A DNA stretch of 64,000 nt from Paenibacillus jilunlii (GCF_900102965.1 NZ_FNGM01000004.1:1-64000), one strand, 5' to 3'. Numbered from the stretch's first letter, positions 16,945-25,303 are shown. Numbers and translations: made by a program. The notes: generated from the letters alone by a model not told the origin.

Positions 16945-17044
16945 GGTCAGAGACCAGGAATGACTAGGAATGACCAAAAATGACTAAGACCCCCTCTGGG
17001 TTGCTGCCGATCCTGAAAACGATCTCAAAAATAGTGAGTTATGC

Positions 17045-17073
17045 TTGACTAGACCACAAAATCATGATAAATT
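17045..17073 (+). promoter_or_regulatory. Promoter for tRNA-Asn/tRNA-Ser
   Basis: TTGACT and TAAATT are separated by 17 bases, ending 22 bases before tRNA-Asn. Confidence 0.6.
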
Positions 17074-17094
17074 ATTTCTTGTTCATGTTAATGT

Positions 17095-17170
17095 TCCCTG
17101 ATAGCTCAGTTGGTAGAGCACTCGACTGTTAATCGAGTTGTCACAGGTTCGAGTCCTGTTCGGGGAGCCA
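17095..17170 (+). tRNA. tRNA-Asn (GTT)
   Basis: The 76-base cloverleaf has acceptor TCCCTGA/TCGGGGA, D-arm AGCTCAGTTGGTAGAGC, anticodon GTT in CGACTGTTAATCG, T-arm GGTTCGAGTCC and an encoded CCA end. Confidence 0.97.
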
Positions 17171-17177
17171 TTTTCTT

Positions 17178-17266
17178 GGAGAGATACCCAAGTGGCTATA
17201 AGGGGACCCTCTGCTAAGGGGTTAGACTGCGTAAGCGGTGCGAGGGTTCGAATCCCTCTCTCTCCG
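17178..17266 (+). tRNA. tRNA-Ser (GCT)
   Basis: The 89-base class II tRNA has acceptor GGAGAGA/TCTCTCC, anticodon GCT in CCTCTGCTAAGGGG, a long variable arm and T-arm GGTTCGAATCC. CCA is not encoded. It lies 7 bases after tRNA-Asn, so the two share a transcript. Its 3' end is repeated downstream (see the repeat at 17252). Confidence 0.95.
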
Positions 17267-17437
17267 TATCGAAATACTTCCCTGTTAGGGATGAGAAGCC
17301 TCTGTGGTTCGTTGGAGCATAAACTTCGTTAGGATTACATCGCAATCTCTTGCGAAGCGAGAGTATCCCTCTCTCTCCGTATCGAAATACTTCCCTGTTA
17401 GGGATGAGAACCCTCGGTGGTTCGTTGGAGCATAAAC
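17252..17437 (+). repeat. Tandem 113-bp unit duplicating the tRNA-Ser 3' end
   Basis: Bases 17252-17324 recur at 17365-17437 (73 bases, only about three differences, period 113). Each copy starts with ATCCC of the T-arm, includes the last 13 bases of tRNA-Ser, then TATCGAAATACTTCCC, GGGATGAGAA and TTCGTTGGAGCATAAAC. Between them is CTTCGTTAGGATTAC ... GCAATCTC ... GAGAGT. The same architecture and period occur at the tRNA-Glu locus (24628). Confidence 0.9.
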
Positions 17438-17463
17438 AAACTTTATAAACGATTTCATACAAA

Positions 17464-17489
17464 AAGAGCTTCCGGCGGAGGTTCTTTTT
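17464..17489 (+). terminator. Terminator after the tRNA-Asn/Ser unit
   Basis: AAGAGCTT pairs with AGGTTCTT (G-U pairs allowed) across CCGGCGG, followed by T5. Confidence 0.6.
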
Positions 17490-17749
17490 CTGTTGTTTGA
17501 GGAAACTGAACTATACATAAAATTTGGATTACTTGGACGCTGCAGAGGATAAGCTGTAGGCGGTGAAGAAGCAAATTTGGTCCTTCTGCTGAATGAAGCG
17601 GACTGAGAGGGCGTTATTTTACAAAAAAGGTTAGTGAGGAAATCAGGCGTGGGGAGTTGCAGGATGATAGTGGTGCCAAGAAGCAGTTGAGTATGCGCTA
17701 GTTGGAAAAAGTGAACTTCTTTCTCTCCAAAACCGAACAATGCTGAGAT

Positions 17750-17942
17750 TTAAGTGGAAAAAGGAAACTTAATTGGGCAATATTACTCTGTCAGAGGCGG
17801 AATGAGCTGGATTAGTTACCCTTTTTCCACTTAATACTGGAGCAGAGGGTGCTACGAGTCAATGAGTTAACCTGTTTCCACCTAAACTGTGCAGCAGGGG
17901 ATGCTACGGGCCAATTAGCGGCCCTTTTTCCACCTGGAATTG
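17750..17942. repeat. Imperfect 51-52-bp tandem repeats with an inverted arm
   Basis: Three units start at 17814, 17865 and 17917, each opening AGTTAxCCTxTTTCCAC-like and, in the first two, continuing with GCAG, GGGxTGCTACG. The inverse of the opening (TTAAGTGGAAAAAGGAAACT) lies at 17750, so the region can fold as a long hairpin. The rest of 17490-18320 shows no gene; bases 18138-18166 contain a TTGATG-17-TTATAT promoter-like pair with no obvious product. Confidence 0.65.
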
Positions 17943-18324
17943 CCGCGGAATTCATGGAGAGCTCCAGGCACCGCTAACTGACAACTAAACCGATTGCATC
18001 GTCCAGTGAAGGACGGCGTAGCCGTTTCTACTTGTGTTTTTTATGTTAAAAAGCCTCCATCCGCTTTCTACATATCCCCATAGTCCGACAAAAAAATCTG
18101 CCGATGCAACCCGTCACCCCTTTAATAAATTGAAGGATTGATGCTGTAAAGAGACAAATGTTATATTAATTGCGGAAAAATAAAGTATTGTATTAGAAAA
18201 GGAAAAAAGTTCAAAAAAAGGCGTGCTTCAAAAACCTCCGGTTTTCTCCGTTTTTCTAGACATTAATCATTTTCACTAAGTTACTTCACTTATAAATTAC
18301 CATTAGTGTCATAAAACCTTACAT

Positions 18325-18339
18325 AAATTTCTGAAAATT
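18325..18339. promoter_or_regulatory. CodY-like operator ahead of the liv operon
   Basis: AAATTTCTGAAAATT matches the CodY consensus AATTTTCWGAAAATT at 14 of 15 positions and ends nine bases before a candidate -35 box. CodY represses branched-chain amino acid uptake when these amino acids and GTP are plentiful, fitting the operon downstream. Confidence 0.65.
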
Positions 18340-18347
18340 GTATTACA

Positions 18348-18377
18348 TTGCATTTTTGTTAGTGACGAGGATATAAG
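18348..18377 (+). promoter_or_regulatory. Candidate promoter of the liv operon
   Basis: TTGCAT and TATAAG are separated by 18 bases, close behind the CodY-like box and about 125 bases before the first start codon. Confidence 0.45.
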
Positions 18378-18445
18378 TCTGTGTTAATATAAATGACATC
18401 ATAGAGCTGGAAGATGAAAATTATGTAAAGAATGTAAACGTCGGA

Positions 18446-18483
18446 AACAACGCAAACAACGCAAACAACGCAAACAACGCAAA
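18446..18483 (+). repeat. 9-base tandem repeats in the liv leader
   Basis: The unit GCAAACAAC occurs about four times in a row, after a related GGAAACAAC, just ahead of the ribosome site of the leader frame. Confidence 0.85.
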
Positions 18484-18503
18484 GTAGAGAAAGGGGATTT
18501 AAA

Positions 18504-18554
18504 ATGACTATGGGGAAAAGAGGATGGCGATGGAGTATTTCATTCAGCAATTAA
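18504..18554 (+). CDS. Possible 16-residue leader peptide overlapping livH
   Basis: ATG 18504 follows the strong site AGAAAGGGG by about 6 bases. The frame MTMGKRGWRWSISFSN ends at TAA 18552, 22 bases inside livH, in another frame. It may couple or attenuate livH translation; two Trp codons occur, no run of Leu, Ile or Val codons. It could also be chance. Confidence 0.4.
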   Translation: MTMGKRGWRWSISFSN

Positions 18555-19435
18555 TTAACGGGATTTCCGTAGGCAGTATCTACGCGCTGATCGCCCTTGG
18601 TTACACCATGGTTTACGGGATTATCAAGCTGATCAATTTTGCGCATGGGGATGTATTTATGGTGGGGTCGTTTATCGGCCTGTACAGTGCCAGGTATTTG
18701 GCAAATGCAGGTTTTCCTCCGGTTGTCGTTCTGATTCTGTCACTTGTCATTTCCATGACGATCAGTGCGCTGCTGGGCATAACGGTTGAACGGCTGGCCT
18801 ACAAGCCGCTGCGCAAATCGACGCGGATTGCTGCTCTGATTACGGCGATAGGCGTATCCTTTCTGCTTGAATATACCGGGGTGCTCATTCTCGGGCCGCA
18901 GGCTCAAGGCTTCCCGGACATTATGGATAAGAAACAGTACACGCTCTTCGGATCATCCATTCAAGTGGAATCGAATCAGGTAATGATTCTTCTAACAACG
19001 ATAATTCTTATGATTATACTGCAATATATTGTCCGTTACACCAAAACCGGTAAAGCCATGCGTGCGGTATCGTTCGACGTGGAGGCGGCGCGGTTGATGG
19101 GAATCAACGTAGACCGCACCATTTCAGCAACCTTTGCCATCGGTTCAGCGCTTGCCGCCGCAGCCGGTGTGATTTTTGGCATGACCTACAATTCAGTAGA
19201 TCCTCTAATGGGGGTTATGCCTGGACTTAAGGCCTTTGTGGCCGCTGTACTTGGAGGCATCGGAAGCATCCCGGGTGCACTTGTAGGCGGGCTGCTGCTG
19301 GGAACGGTAGAGACGGAAATTTCCTCGCTGGGATTTTCCTCCTGGCGTGATGGTGTAGCTTTTGCCGTACTGATTCTGATCCTTATCTTCAAACCATCCG
19401 GATTGTTTGGCAAGAATGTCCGGGAGAAAGTGTAG
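18530..19435 (+). CDS. livH: Branched-chain amino acid ABC transporter permease LivH
   Basis: The start at ATG 18530 (MEYFIQQLINGISVGSIYAL) has AGAGGA five bases upstream; ATG 18524 is the alternative. About eight membrane segments are visible, with the family signatures ALGYTMVYGIIKLINFAHGD read in parts and GGIGSIPGALVGGLLLG. LivH forms the inner-membrane channel with LivM for leucine, isoleucine and valine import. It is the first gene of a tight five-gene operon (livHMGFJ) preceded by a CodY-like box. Confidence 0.95.
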   Translation: MEYFIQQLINGISVGSIYALIALGYTMVYGIIKLINFAHGDVFMVGSFIGLYSARYLANAGFPPVVVLILSLVISMTISALLGITVERLAYKPLRKSTRIAALITAIGVSFLLEYTGVLILGPQAQGFPDIMDKKQYTLFGSSIQVESNQVMILLTTIILMIILQYIVRYTKTGKAMRAVSFDVEAARLMGINVDRTISATFAIGSALAAAAGVIFGMTYNSVDPLMGVMPGLKAFVAAVLGGIGSIPGALVGGLLLGTVETEISSLGFSSWRDGVAFAVLILILIFKPSGLFGKNVREKV

Positions 19436-19447
19436 GTGGGAATCCAA

Positions 19448-20416
19448 GTGAAGAAGCTAAATAAAAATTTCTGGGTAGGCATTATTGCTGCCCTGGCTTT
19501 TTACGGAGTCGTTCAAGTTCTCTTAACAACGGGAATATTCACTGATGTAACGAGATCTATGCTGCTTTTGATTGGTGTGAACATCATGCTGGCGGTATCG
19601 CTCAACCTGATAACCGGGATTACCGGACAGTTTTCCATCGGTCATGCAGGATTTATGTCGGTAGGTGCTTATACTTCGGCTATTCTGACGCTTGACTACA
19701 ATGTGCCATTTGTTCCGGCGATTATTGCCGGTGGTTTGCTCGCTGCGGTGTTTGGCGTATTGATCGGCATGCCGACACTCCGCCTGAACGGTGACTATCT
19801 GGCCATTGCTACTCTTGGCTTCGGTGAAATTATCCGCATCATCATGCTCAACACGGAATATGTCGGCGGAGCTTCAGGACTGAGCGGCATTCCGGCCAAA
19901 ACCACATGGACCATGCTGTTCCTGTTCACCCTGATTACAGTAGTAGTGATCAACAACTTCATCGGGTCTACACACGGCCGCGCTTGTATCGCCATCCGTG
20001 AGAATGAGATTGCCGCGGAGGCTATGGGGATCAACACCACCCGTTACAAAATCATTGCTTTTACCATCGGTGCCTTGTTTGCCGGTATGGCCGGCGGGTT
20101 GTCAGCTCATACGTTCTATGTTATTACTCCGGGCAGCTTCAACTTCCTGAAGTCGTTCGAAATCATTGTTATGGTAGTGCTCGGAGGACTTGGCAGTACG
20201 GCCGGTTCCATCGTCGGAGCGGTCTTCGTTACTCTGCTCTATACGTATTTGCGTGAATTCCCGGAATGGCGGATGATTATCTATTCAATCGTTCTGATCC
20301 TGATGATGATCTTCCGTCCAAGCGGCCTGCTTGGCAAAACCAAATTTTCTCTAGGCAAGTTCGGCAAAAAGGAGGCCAAAGCAAATGACGCAATCAGCGA
20401 AAACAGTGCTCCTTGA
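19448..20416 (+). CDS. livM: Branched-chain amino acid ABC transporter permease LivM
   Basis: GTG 19448 follows AGGTGGGA by five bases; GTG 19436 directly after the livH stop is the alternative. The 322-residue protein has about nine membrane segments and the signatures TGQFSIGHAGFMSVGAY, TLGFGEIIRI and GGLGSTAGSIVGA. It pairs with LivH. Its end overlaps the livG start by 32 bases, so translation is coupled. Confidence 0.95.
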   Translation: MKKLNKNFWVGIIAALAFYGVVQVLLTTGIFTDVTRSMLLLIGVNIMLAVSLNLITGITGQFSIGHAGFMSVGAYTSAILTLDYNVPFVPAIIAGGLLAAVFGVLIGMPTLRLNGDYLAIATLGFGEIIRIIMLNTEYVGGASGLSGIPAKTTWTMLFLFTLITVVVINNFIGSTHGRACIAIRENEIAAEAMGINTTRYKIIAFTIGALFAGMAGGLSAHTFYVITPGSFNFLKSFEIIVMVVLGGLGSTAGSIVGAVFVTLLYTYLREFPEWRMIIYSIVLILMMIFRPSGLLGKTKFSLGKFGKKEAKANDAISENSAP

Positions 20417-21167
20417 TGTTAAAGAGGCCAGCCGCTCCTTTGGCGGACTTAAAGCCCTTAGCGAAGTTTCCCTACATATAGACACTGGTGAGCTTATCGG
20501 TCTGATCGGACCCAACGGTGCAGGCAAAACAACACTGTTCAACCTGCTGACCGGAGTTTACCCGCCCTCTACAGGAAGTATCATCCTTAACAATGAGTCG
20601 ATCGGCGGCATGAAGCCCTACAAGATTAACCACAAAGGGGCGGCGCGCACTTTTCAGAACATCCGGCTGTTTACATCCATGACCGTGCTGGAAAATGTCA
20701 AAATTGCCTTCCACCAGCATGCCAGACACTCCCTGTTCACCTCGATGCTCCGGCTGCCGAAGCACTTCAAGGGAGAGGATGAAATCACGCAGAAGGCTAT
20801 GGATATCCTGAAAATTTTTGATCTGGATGAGCAGAGTGAAGAGGTTGCCAGCAATCTCAGCTACGGGAACCAGCGGCGTCTTGAAATTGCGCGGGCTCTC
20901 GCTGCCGGGCCGAAGCTGCTGCTCCTGGACGAACCGGCAGCGGGAATGAACCCGAATGAAACCCGTGATCTGATGAATCTGATTGCCTGGATCCGCAAGG
21001 AGTTTGATCTTACGATTCTCCTGATTGAACACGATATGTCTCTTGTTATGGGCGTTTGCGACCGGATTTATGTGCTTGACCGCGGCATGCTGATTGCGAA
21101 TGGCACACCCACGGAGATCCGGAGCAATCCGAAGGTCATCGAAGCGTATTTGGGACAGGAGGCGTAA
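20385..21167 (+). CDS. livG: Branched-chain amino acid ABC transporter ATPase LivG
   Basis: ATG 20385 follows AAAAAGGAGG. The 260-residue protein shows Walker A GPNGAGKTTLFN, signature LSYGNQRRLEIARAL, Walker B LLLLDEPAAGMNP and switch histidine LIEHDMSLV, plus the LivG-type insert (HARHSLFTSMLRLPKHF). It drives transport through LivHM together with LivF. Confidence 0.96.
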   Translation: MTQSAKTVLLDVKEASRSFGGLKALSEVSLHIDTGELIGLIGPNGAGKTTLFNLLTGVYPPSTGSIILNNESIGGMKPYKINHKGAARTFQNIRLFTSMTVLENVKIAFHQHARHSLFTSMLRLPKHFKGEDEITQKAMDILKIFDLDEQSEEVASNLSYGNQRRLEIARALAAGPKLLLLDEPAAGMNPNETRDLMNLIAWIRKEFDLTILLIEHDMSLVMGVCDRIYVLDRGMLIANGTPTEIRSNPKVIEAYLGQEA

Positions 21168-21172
21168 CGGCT

Positions 21173-21874
21173 ATGCTCAGAGTACAAGGAATCAACGTTT
21201 ATTATGGAGCGATTCACGCTCTGAAGGACCTTAGCATTGAGGTGAGGCAAGGGGAGATTGTGACCTTGATCGGTGCCAACGGCGCCGGCAAATCGACACT
21301 GCTCCAAACACTATCCGGCCTGCTGAAGCCAAAAACAGGCAGTATTGAATTTCTCGATAAATCCATTACGAACCAGAGCGTCCAGTCGATTGTGAAGCAG
21401 GGACTTATTCATTGCCCCGAAGGGCGGCGCGTATTCGCCAATATGTCGGTAGAAGAAAATCTTGAGCTTGGCGCTTATTTGCAGAATCCGTCCAGTCTGG
21501 CGGCTGATTTTGAGAGGGTCTACAATACCTTCCCGAGACTTCTGGAGCGCAAAAAGCAGCAGGCCGGAACGCTGTCCGGCGGCGAGCAGCAGATGCTTGC
21601 TATGGGCCGTGCGCTTATGGGACACCCCAAGCTGCTGCTGCTGGATGAACCGTCCATGGGGCTTGCCCCGCTTCTGGTCCGGGATATTTTTACAATCGTC
21701 AAAGAAGTGAACGATGCCGGCACAACCGTGCTGCTTGTGGAGCAGAATGCGCATCAGGCCCTCAAAATCGCCCACCGCGCCTATGTGCTGGAAACGGGCA
21801 GAGTAGTGCTGGAAGGTGACGCTAAGGAATTGGCGGATTCCGAAGAGATTAAAATGGCTTACCTCGGACACTAG
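21173..21874 (+). CDS. livF: Branched-chain amino acid ABC transporter ATPase LivF
   Basis: ATG 21173 follows CAGGAGGCG. The 233-residue protein has Walker A GANGAGKSTLLQ, the LivF hallmark CPEGRRVFANMSVEENL, signature LSGGEQQMLAMGRAL and Walker B LLLLDEPSMGLAP. It is the partner ATPase of LivG; five bases separate the two genes. Confidence 0.96.
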   Translation: MLRVQGINVYYGAIHALKDLSIEVRQGEIVTLIGANGAGKSTLLQTLSGLLKPKTGSIEFLDKSITNQSVQSIVKQGLIHCPEGRRVFANMSVEENLELGAYLQNPSSLAADFERVYNTFPRLLERKKQQAGTLSGGEQQMLAMGRALMGHPKLLLLDEPSMGLAPLLVRDIFTIVKEVNDAGTTVLLVEQNAHQALKIAHRAYVLETGRVVLEGDAKELADSEEIKMAYLGH

Positions 21875-21951
21875 GTCCGGGCCGGGCTGACATTTTGCGG
21901 CATCATGGAAACAACATATAAAATTCATTATTCGGGAGGCTGAGAGAAACA

Positions 21952-23151
21952 ATGAAGAAAATTGGGGCCATTATTTTGTCGACGGTACTGACAGCAATAT
22001 TAGCATCGGGCTGCGGCAACAACAACACAGAGAAGAGCGGCAACTCTGCAAGCGGCGGCAACACTGGCGGGGGCACAATCAAAATCGGTGCTGACCTTGA
22101 GCTCACAGGCGGCCAGGCTTCTTTCGGCGACTCCGCATCAAAGGGCGCGAAGCTGGCTGTGCAGCAGATTAACGACGCAGGCGGTATTCTTGGCAAAAAA
22201 CTGGAACTGGTTGTATCCGATAATGCCTCAAAATCCGAGGAAGCCACGCAGGTCGCGCAAAAACTGATCACTACGGATAAGGTGGTTACCATTATTGGCG
22301 CTTCCACCTCTACCAACACCCTGGGGATCGTTCCGGTAGCAACCGAAAAAGAAATCCCGCTCGTCTCCGTAGGTGCCACCAACCCTAAGGTTACTGTTGA
22401 CGAACGCACCAGCAAAGTGAACGACTGGGTATTCCGCGCTGCCTTCATCGATCCGTTCCAAGGCCAGGTAATGGCTAACTTTGCCCTGGATTCCCTGAAA
22501 GCCAAAACAGCGGTCATCTACACAGATACGTCGAGTGACTATTCGAAGGGGCTGCAGAAGTTTTTCGAAGAAACCTTCAAATCCAAAGGCGGAGAAGTGC
22601 TGAGCCAAGAGTCCTACCAACAGAAGGATTCTGACTTCAAAGCTGTGCTGACCCGTATCAAAGCCGCTAACCCGGATGTTATTTACCTCCCAGGCTACTA
22701 TGAAGAAGTGGGTAAAATCCTGAAACAGGCACGTGAAATGGGCATCACTGCCCCATTCCTGGGCGGAGATGGCTGGGATTCCCCGCAGCTGGCGGAAATC
22801 GCCGGTGCAGATGCGCTGAACGACACGTATATGTCCAATCACTACTCGCCGGAAGATACGGCTGCAGAAGTTACCAGCTTCGTAGATGCCTACAAGGCAG
22901 CTAACGGCGGGGCAGTGCCCGATGGCATGGCCGCGCTGGGTTATGATGCACTCAAACTGGTTGCCGATGCCATTACCCGTGCCGGAGAAGCAGACCCTGC
23001 TAAGATTAAAGACGCTTTGGCAGCAACCAAAGACCTGCAGCTGGCGACCGGTAAAATTACACTGAATGAGACGCATGACCCGGTAAAAGCGGCTGTAGTG
23101 CTGAAGTTCGTTGCCGGCAAGCAGACATTCGAAACGAAGGTTAATCCTTAA
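21952..23151 (+). CDS. livJ: Branched-chain amino acid-binding lipoprotein (LivJ/LivK type)
   Basis: The start lies after GGGAGG and GAGAG. A lipoprotein signal ends in the lipobox LASGC (cysteine at about residue 21), followed by a Ser/Gly/Asn linker. The rest is a periplasmic-binding fold of the leucine-binding group (IKIGADLELTGGQASFGDSA, VTIIGASTSTNTLGIVPVA, DVIYLPGYYEEVGKI). It captures substrate outside the membrane for LivHMGF. A strong terminator follows at 23190. Confidence 0.93.
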   Translation: MKKIGAIILSTVLTAILASGCGNNNTEKSGNSASGGNTGGGTIKIGADLELTGGQASFGDSASKGAKLAVQQINDAGGILGKKLELVVSDNASKSEEATQVAQKLITTDKVVTIIGASTSTNTLGIVPVATEKEIPLVSVGATNPKVTVDERTSKVNDWVFRAAFIDPFQGQVMANFALDSLKAKTAVIYTDTSSDYSKGLQKFFEETFKSKGGEVLSQESYQQKDSDFKAVLTRIKAANPDVIYLPGYYEEVGKILKQAREMGITAPFLGGDGWDSPQLAEIAGADALNDTYMSNHYSPEDTAAEVTSFVDAYKAANGGAVPDGMAALGYDALKLVADAITRAGEADPAKIKDALAATKDLQLATGKITLNETHDPVKAAVVLKFVAGKQTFETKVNP

Positions 23152-23189
23152 GCTGACCTTGCGCATATGATAAAATAAATCTAACCGCT

Positions 23190-23223
23190 GAAAAGAAAGG
23201 CTCATAAGTGGGCCTTTCTTTTC
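23190..23223 (+). terminator. Terminator of the liv operon
   Basis: GAAAAGAAAGGC pairs perfectly with GCCTTTCTTTTC around a short loop. Confidence 0.85.
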
Positions 23224-23276
23224 GCATCCTAATACACTGTAGGCTTACACCCCCATCACATCAAGGAGGCGATGAC

Positions 23277-24413
23277 ATGATTGTCGGCGTGCCCAAAGAA
23301 ATCAAGAACAACGAGAACCGTGTAGCGATCACGCCAGCCGGAGTTGAAGCACTCCGCAAAGCAGGCCATGAGGTGTTTATTGAGCAAGGGGCTGGTTCGG
23401 GCAGTGGCTTTGTGGATAGCGAGTATCTGAATAAGGGTGCAGCAATAGCGGAGTCCGCTGCGGAAGTGTGGAGCAAGGCGGACATGATTATAAAAGTGAA
23501 AGAACCGCTGCCGGAAGAGTACGGCTATTTCCGCAAGGGGCTGATTCTGTTTACCTATCTGCATCTGGCTCCGGAAGCCGGATTGACTGCAGCTCTGGTT
23601 AAGAGCGGCGTAACAGCGGTCGGATATGAGACGATCCAGCTGGAGGACGGCTCCTTGCCGCTGCTCACTCCAATGAGCGAGGTGGCCGGACGGATGGCTG
23701 TTCAGATTGGAGCCCGGCTATTGGAGAAGCCGCATGGAGGCAAAGGCGTGCTGCTCGGCGGTGTTCCCGGTGTCCAGCCGGGTGAGGTGGTGATCCTGGG
23801 CGGAGGTATTGTAGGCACCAACGCGGCCAAGATTGCACTTGGCTTGGGGGCAAGAGTAACCGTGCTCGACCGGAATGCGAACCGGCTCCGGGCTCTCGAT
23901 GATATTTTTGGCGGACGGCTCATTACCCTCATGTCTGATTCGTACCACATCGAACAAGCTGTACGCAAAGCGGATCTGCTGATCGGCGCCGTACTGATTC
24001 CAGGTGCCCGGGCACCCAAGCTGGTAAAAGAGTACATGGTGCAGCAAATGGCAGAAGGCTCTGTTATTGTGGATGTTGCGATTGATCAGGGCGGTTCCAT
24101 AGAAACCATTGACCGGATCACCACCCATGAAAATCCTACCTATGTGAAGCACGGAGTTGTCCATTATGCTGTAGCTAACATGCCGGGCGCGGTGGCCCGG
24201 ACCTCGACCCTTGCGCTCACGAATGTAACCATTCCCTATGCGCTGCAGATCGCGAATCTGGGCATTTATACGGCTGCGCGAAACAATGCGGCTCTGGCCA
24301 GCGGTATTAATGTGGCCGCCGGTTATGTGACCAATCCCGCTGTGGCGCAAAGTCTTGGCTATGAAGCTGCAATTGGCATAGAGGTGCTGGCTGCTGCCGG
24401 AGCAGGAAGCTAG
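23277..24413 (+). CDS. ald: Alanine dehydrogenase
   Basis: ATG 23277 ([20 protein letters not shown]) has AAGGAGG eight bases upstream and matches the invariant family N-terminus; the open frame extends further upstream without a site. The 378-residue length is typical. NAD-binding motif [18 protein letters not shown] (read in parts), catalytic histidine and lysine regions ([17 protein letters not shown]) and [16 protein letters not shown] are present. It converts L-alanine to pyruvate and ammonia reversibly, used in sporulation and alanine catabolism. It lies behind the liv operon but after a terminator. Confidence 0.96.
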   Translation: MIVGVPKEIKNNENRVAITPAGVEALRKAGHEVFIEQGAGSGSGFVDSEYLNKGAAIAESAAEVWSKADMIIKVKEPLPEEYGYFRKGLILFTYLHLAPEAGLTAALVKSGVTAVGYETIQLEDGSLPLLTPMSEVAGRMAVQIGARLLEKPHGGKGVLLGGVPGVQPGEVVILGGGIVGTNAAKIALGLGARVTVLDRNANRLRALDDIFGGRLITLMSDSYHIEQAVRKADLLIGAVLIPGARAPKLVKEYMVQQMAEGSVIVDVAIDQGGSIETIDRITTHENPTYVKHGVVHYAVANMPGAVARTSTLALTNVTIPYALQIANLGIYTAARNNAALASGINVAAGYVTNPAVAQSLGYEAAIGIEVLAAAGAGS

Positions 24414-24504
24414 ATGTGCTGCCGTTCAGCAGTGTGGACCGGAAATGACAGGGGACTGTATTGTAAACGGATGCAGCTCCCCACGATTTGATGAAAAAAA
24501 CTTC

Positions 24505-24533
24505 TTGTCAAAAATCACTGTGTTTGATATACT
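24505..24533 (+). promoter_or_regulatory. Promoter for the tRNA-Glu/tRNA-Leu unit
   Basis: TTGTCA and TATACT are separated by 17 bases, 38 bases before tRNA-Glu. Confidence 0.75.
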
Positions 24534-24570
24534 CATTTTTGTTGTGACAAACACGCAAGTTATCAATCAT

Positions 24571-24645
24571 GGCTCGTTGGTCAAGGGGTTAAGACACCTC
24601 CCTTTCACGGAGGTAACATGGGTTCGAATCCCATACGAGTCACCA
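24571..24645 (+). tRNA. tRNA-Glu (TTC)
   Basis: The 75-base cloverleaf has acceptor GGCTCGT/ACGAGTC, anticodon TTC in CTCCCTTTCACGGAG, T-arm GGTTCGAATCC and encoded CCA. Confidence 0.96.
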
Positions 24646-24806
24646 TTTCTTCTGCGGGTTTCGGGATGAGAATCCATAGGGTTCGTTGAAGCATAGGCTT
24701 CGTTAGGAATACTTCGCAATCTCGTAACAGAGTGGAGAGTATCCCATACGAGTCACCATTTCTTCTGCGGGTTTCGGGATGAGAATCCATAAGGTTCGTT
24801 GAAGCA
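24628..24806 (+). repeat. Tandem 113-bp unit duplicating the tRNA-Glu 3' end
   Basis: Bases 24628-24693 recur at 24741-24806 (66 bases, one difference, period 113). Each begins with ATCCC of the T-arm, carries the tRNA-Glu 3' end with CCA, then TTTCTTCTGCGGGTTTC, GGGATGAGAA and GGTTCGTTGAAGCA. The spacer CTTCGTTAGGAATAC ... GCAATCTC ... GAGAGT is shared with the tRNA-Ser copy at 17252. Confidence 0.9.
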
Positions 24807-24813
24807 ATATTAT

Positions 24814-24896
24814 GCGGTAGTGGTGGAATGGCAGACACGCTATCTTGAGGGGGTAGTGGGTGTATACCCGTGGAGGTTCGAGTCCTCTCTACCGCA
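24814..24896 (+). tRNA. tRNA-Leu (GAG), copy 1
   Basis: The 83-base class II tRNA has acceptor GCGGTAG/CTACCGC, anticodon GAG in CTATCTTGAGGGGGTAG, a long variable arm and T-arm GGTTCGAGTCC. CCA is not encoded. It is identical to the copy at 25792. Confidence 0.95.
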
Positions 24897-24910
24897 TACA
24901 GTCACAATAG

Positions 24911-24956
24911 GCCGCTCCTGGATCAGAGTACTTTGTCTGATGGGGAGCGGCTTTTT
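24911..24956 (+). terminator. Terminator after tRNA-Glu/Leu
   Basis: GCCGCTCC pairs with GGAGCGGC across about 24 bases containing an inner hairpin (ATCAGA/TCTGAT), followed by T5. Confidence 0.85.
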
Positions 24957-24993
24957 GTATACGAAGCTGGCTGTCACACGCGATGCCCAAAGG

Positions 24994-25191
24994 CTACGAT
25001 GGAGGCAGGCCCAAAAGCTCTGAAACCTGGCGCCGGTAGCGTTCTGCTTTGCGGGTGCCGTGGATCAGGTTGGATAGGCGATAAGGCGGGATGTTGTAGA
25101 TCTCACAGAATTTTTTCTGGTCAAGATGCAGCTCTGTCAGCCGTTGCTTGATTGCCCAGCCGTAGGGAGTAATAGGACGTTTACTGTTCAA
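24994..25191 (-). CDS. Small HTH regulator, 65 residues
   Basis: TTG 25191 follows AGAGGTGAG by about seven bases on the minus strand. The product ITPYGWAIKQRLTELHLDQ, then KKFCEIYNIPPYRLSNLIHG and TRKAERYRRQVSELLGL is a single XRE-type HTH. It is divergent from a second HTH gene, with palindromic sequence between them, like a phage-type switch. Confidence 0.75.
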   Translation of the reverse strand: MNSKRPITPYGWAIKQRLTELHLDQKKFCEIYNIPPYRLSNLIHGTRKAERYRRQVSELLGLPPS

Positions 25192-25268
25192 AAGGGGCTC
25201 ACCTCTTATCGACTATCCAGCCGTGTGATATAATGGGATAAGACATAATAATAGTTAATTATATACTT

Positions 25269-25303
25269 TTTTACGTCATTTTACAATAAAAATTACGTAA
25301 ATA
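25269..25303. promoter_or_regulatory. Candidate operator between divergent HTH genes
   Basis: TTTACGTCATTTTAC and AATTACGTAAAT carry opposite TTACGT/ACGTAA half-sites about 17 bases apart, the second being the 8-base palindrome TTACGTAA. They lie 40-75 bases before the right-hand HTH gene. Confidence 0.4.

Noticed and set aside
17214..17462. Minus-strand frame over tRNA-Ser and its repeat
   Set aside because: It reads through the tRNA and the duplicated tRNA end; the repeated peptide only reflects the DNA repeat.
18359..18550. 63-residue minus-strand frame rich in VVC
   Set aside because: Low-complexity reading of the 9-base repeats, antisense to the liv leader and promoter.
21903..23205. 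Long minus-strand frames over livJ
   Set aside because: Antisense to a clear binding-protein gene with a lipobox and strong family motifs.
24605..24838. Minus-strand frame over tRNA-Glu and its repeat
   Set aside because: Antisense to the tRNA and the 113-bp units; no ribosome site or family.
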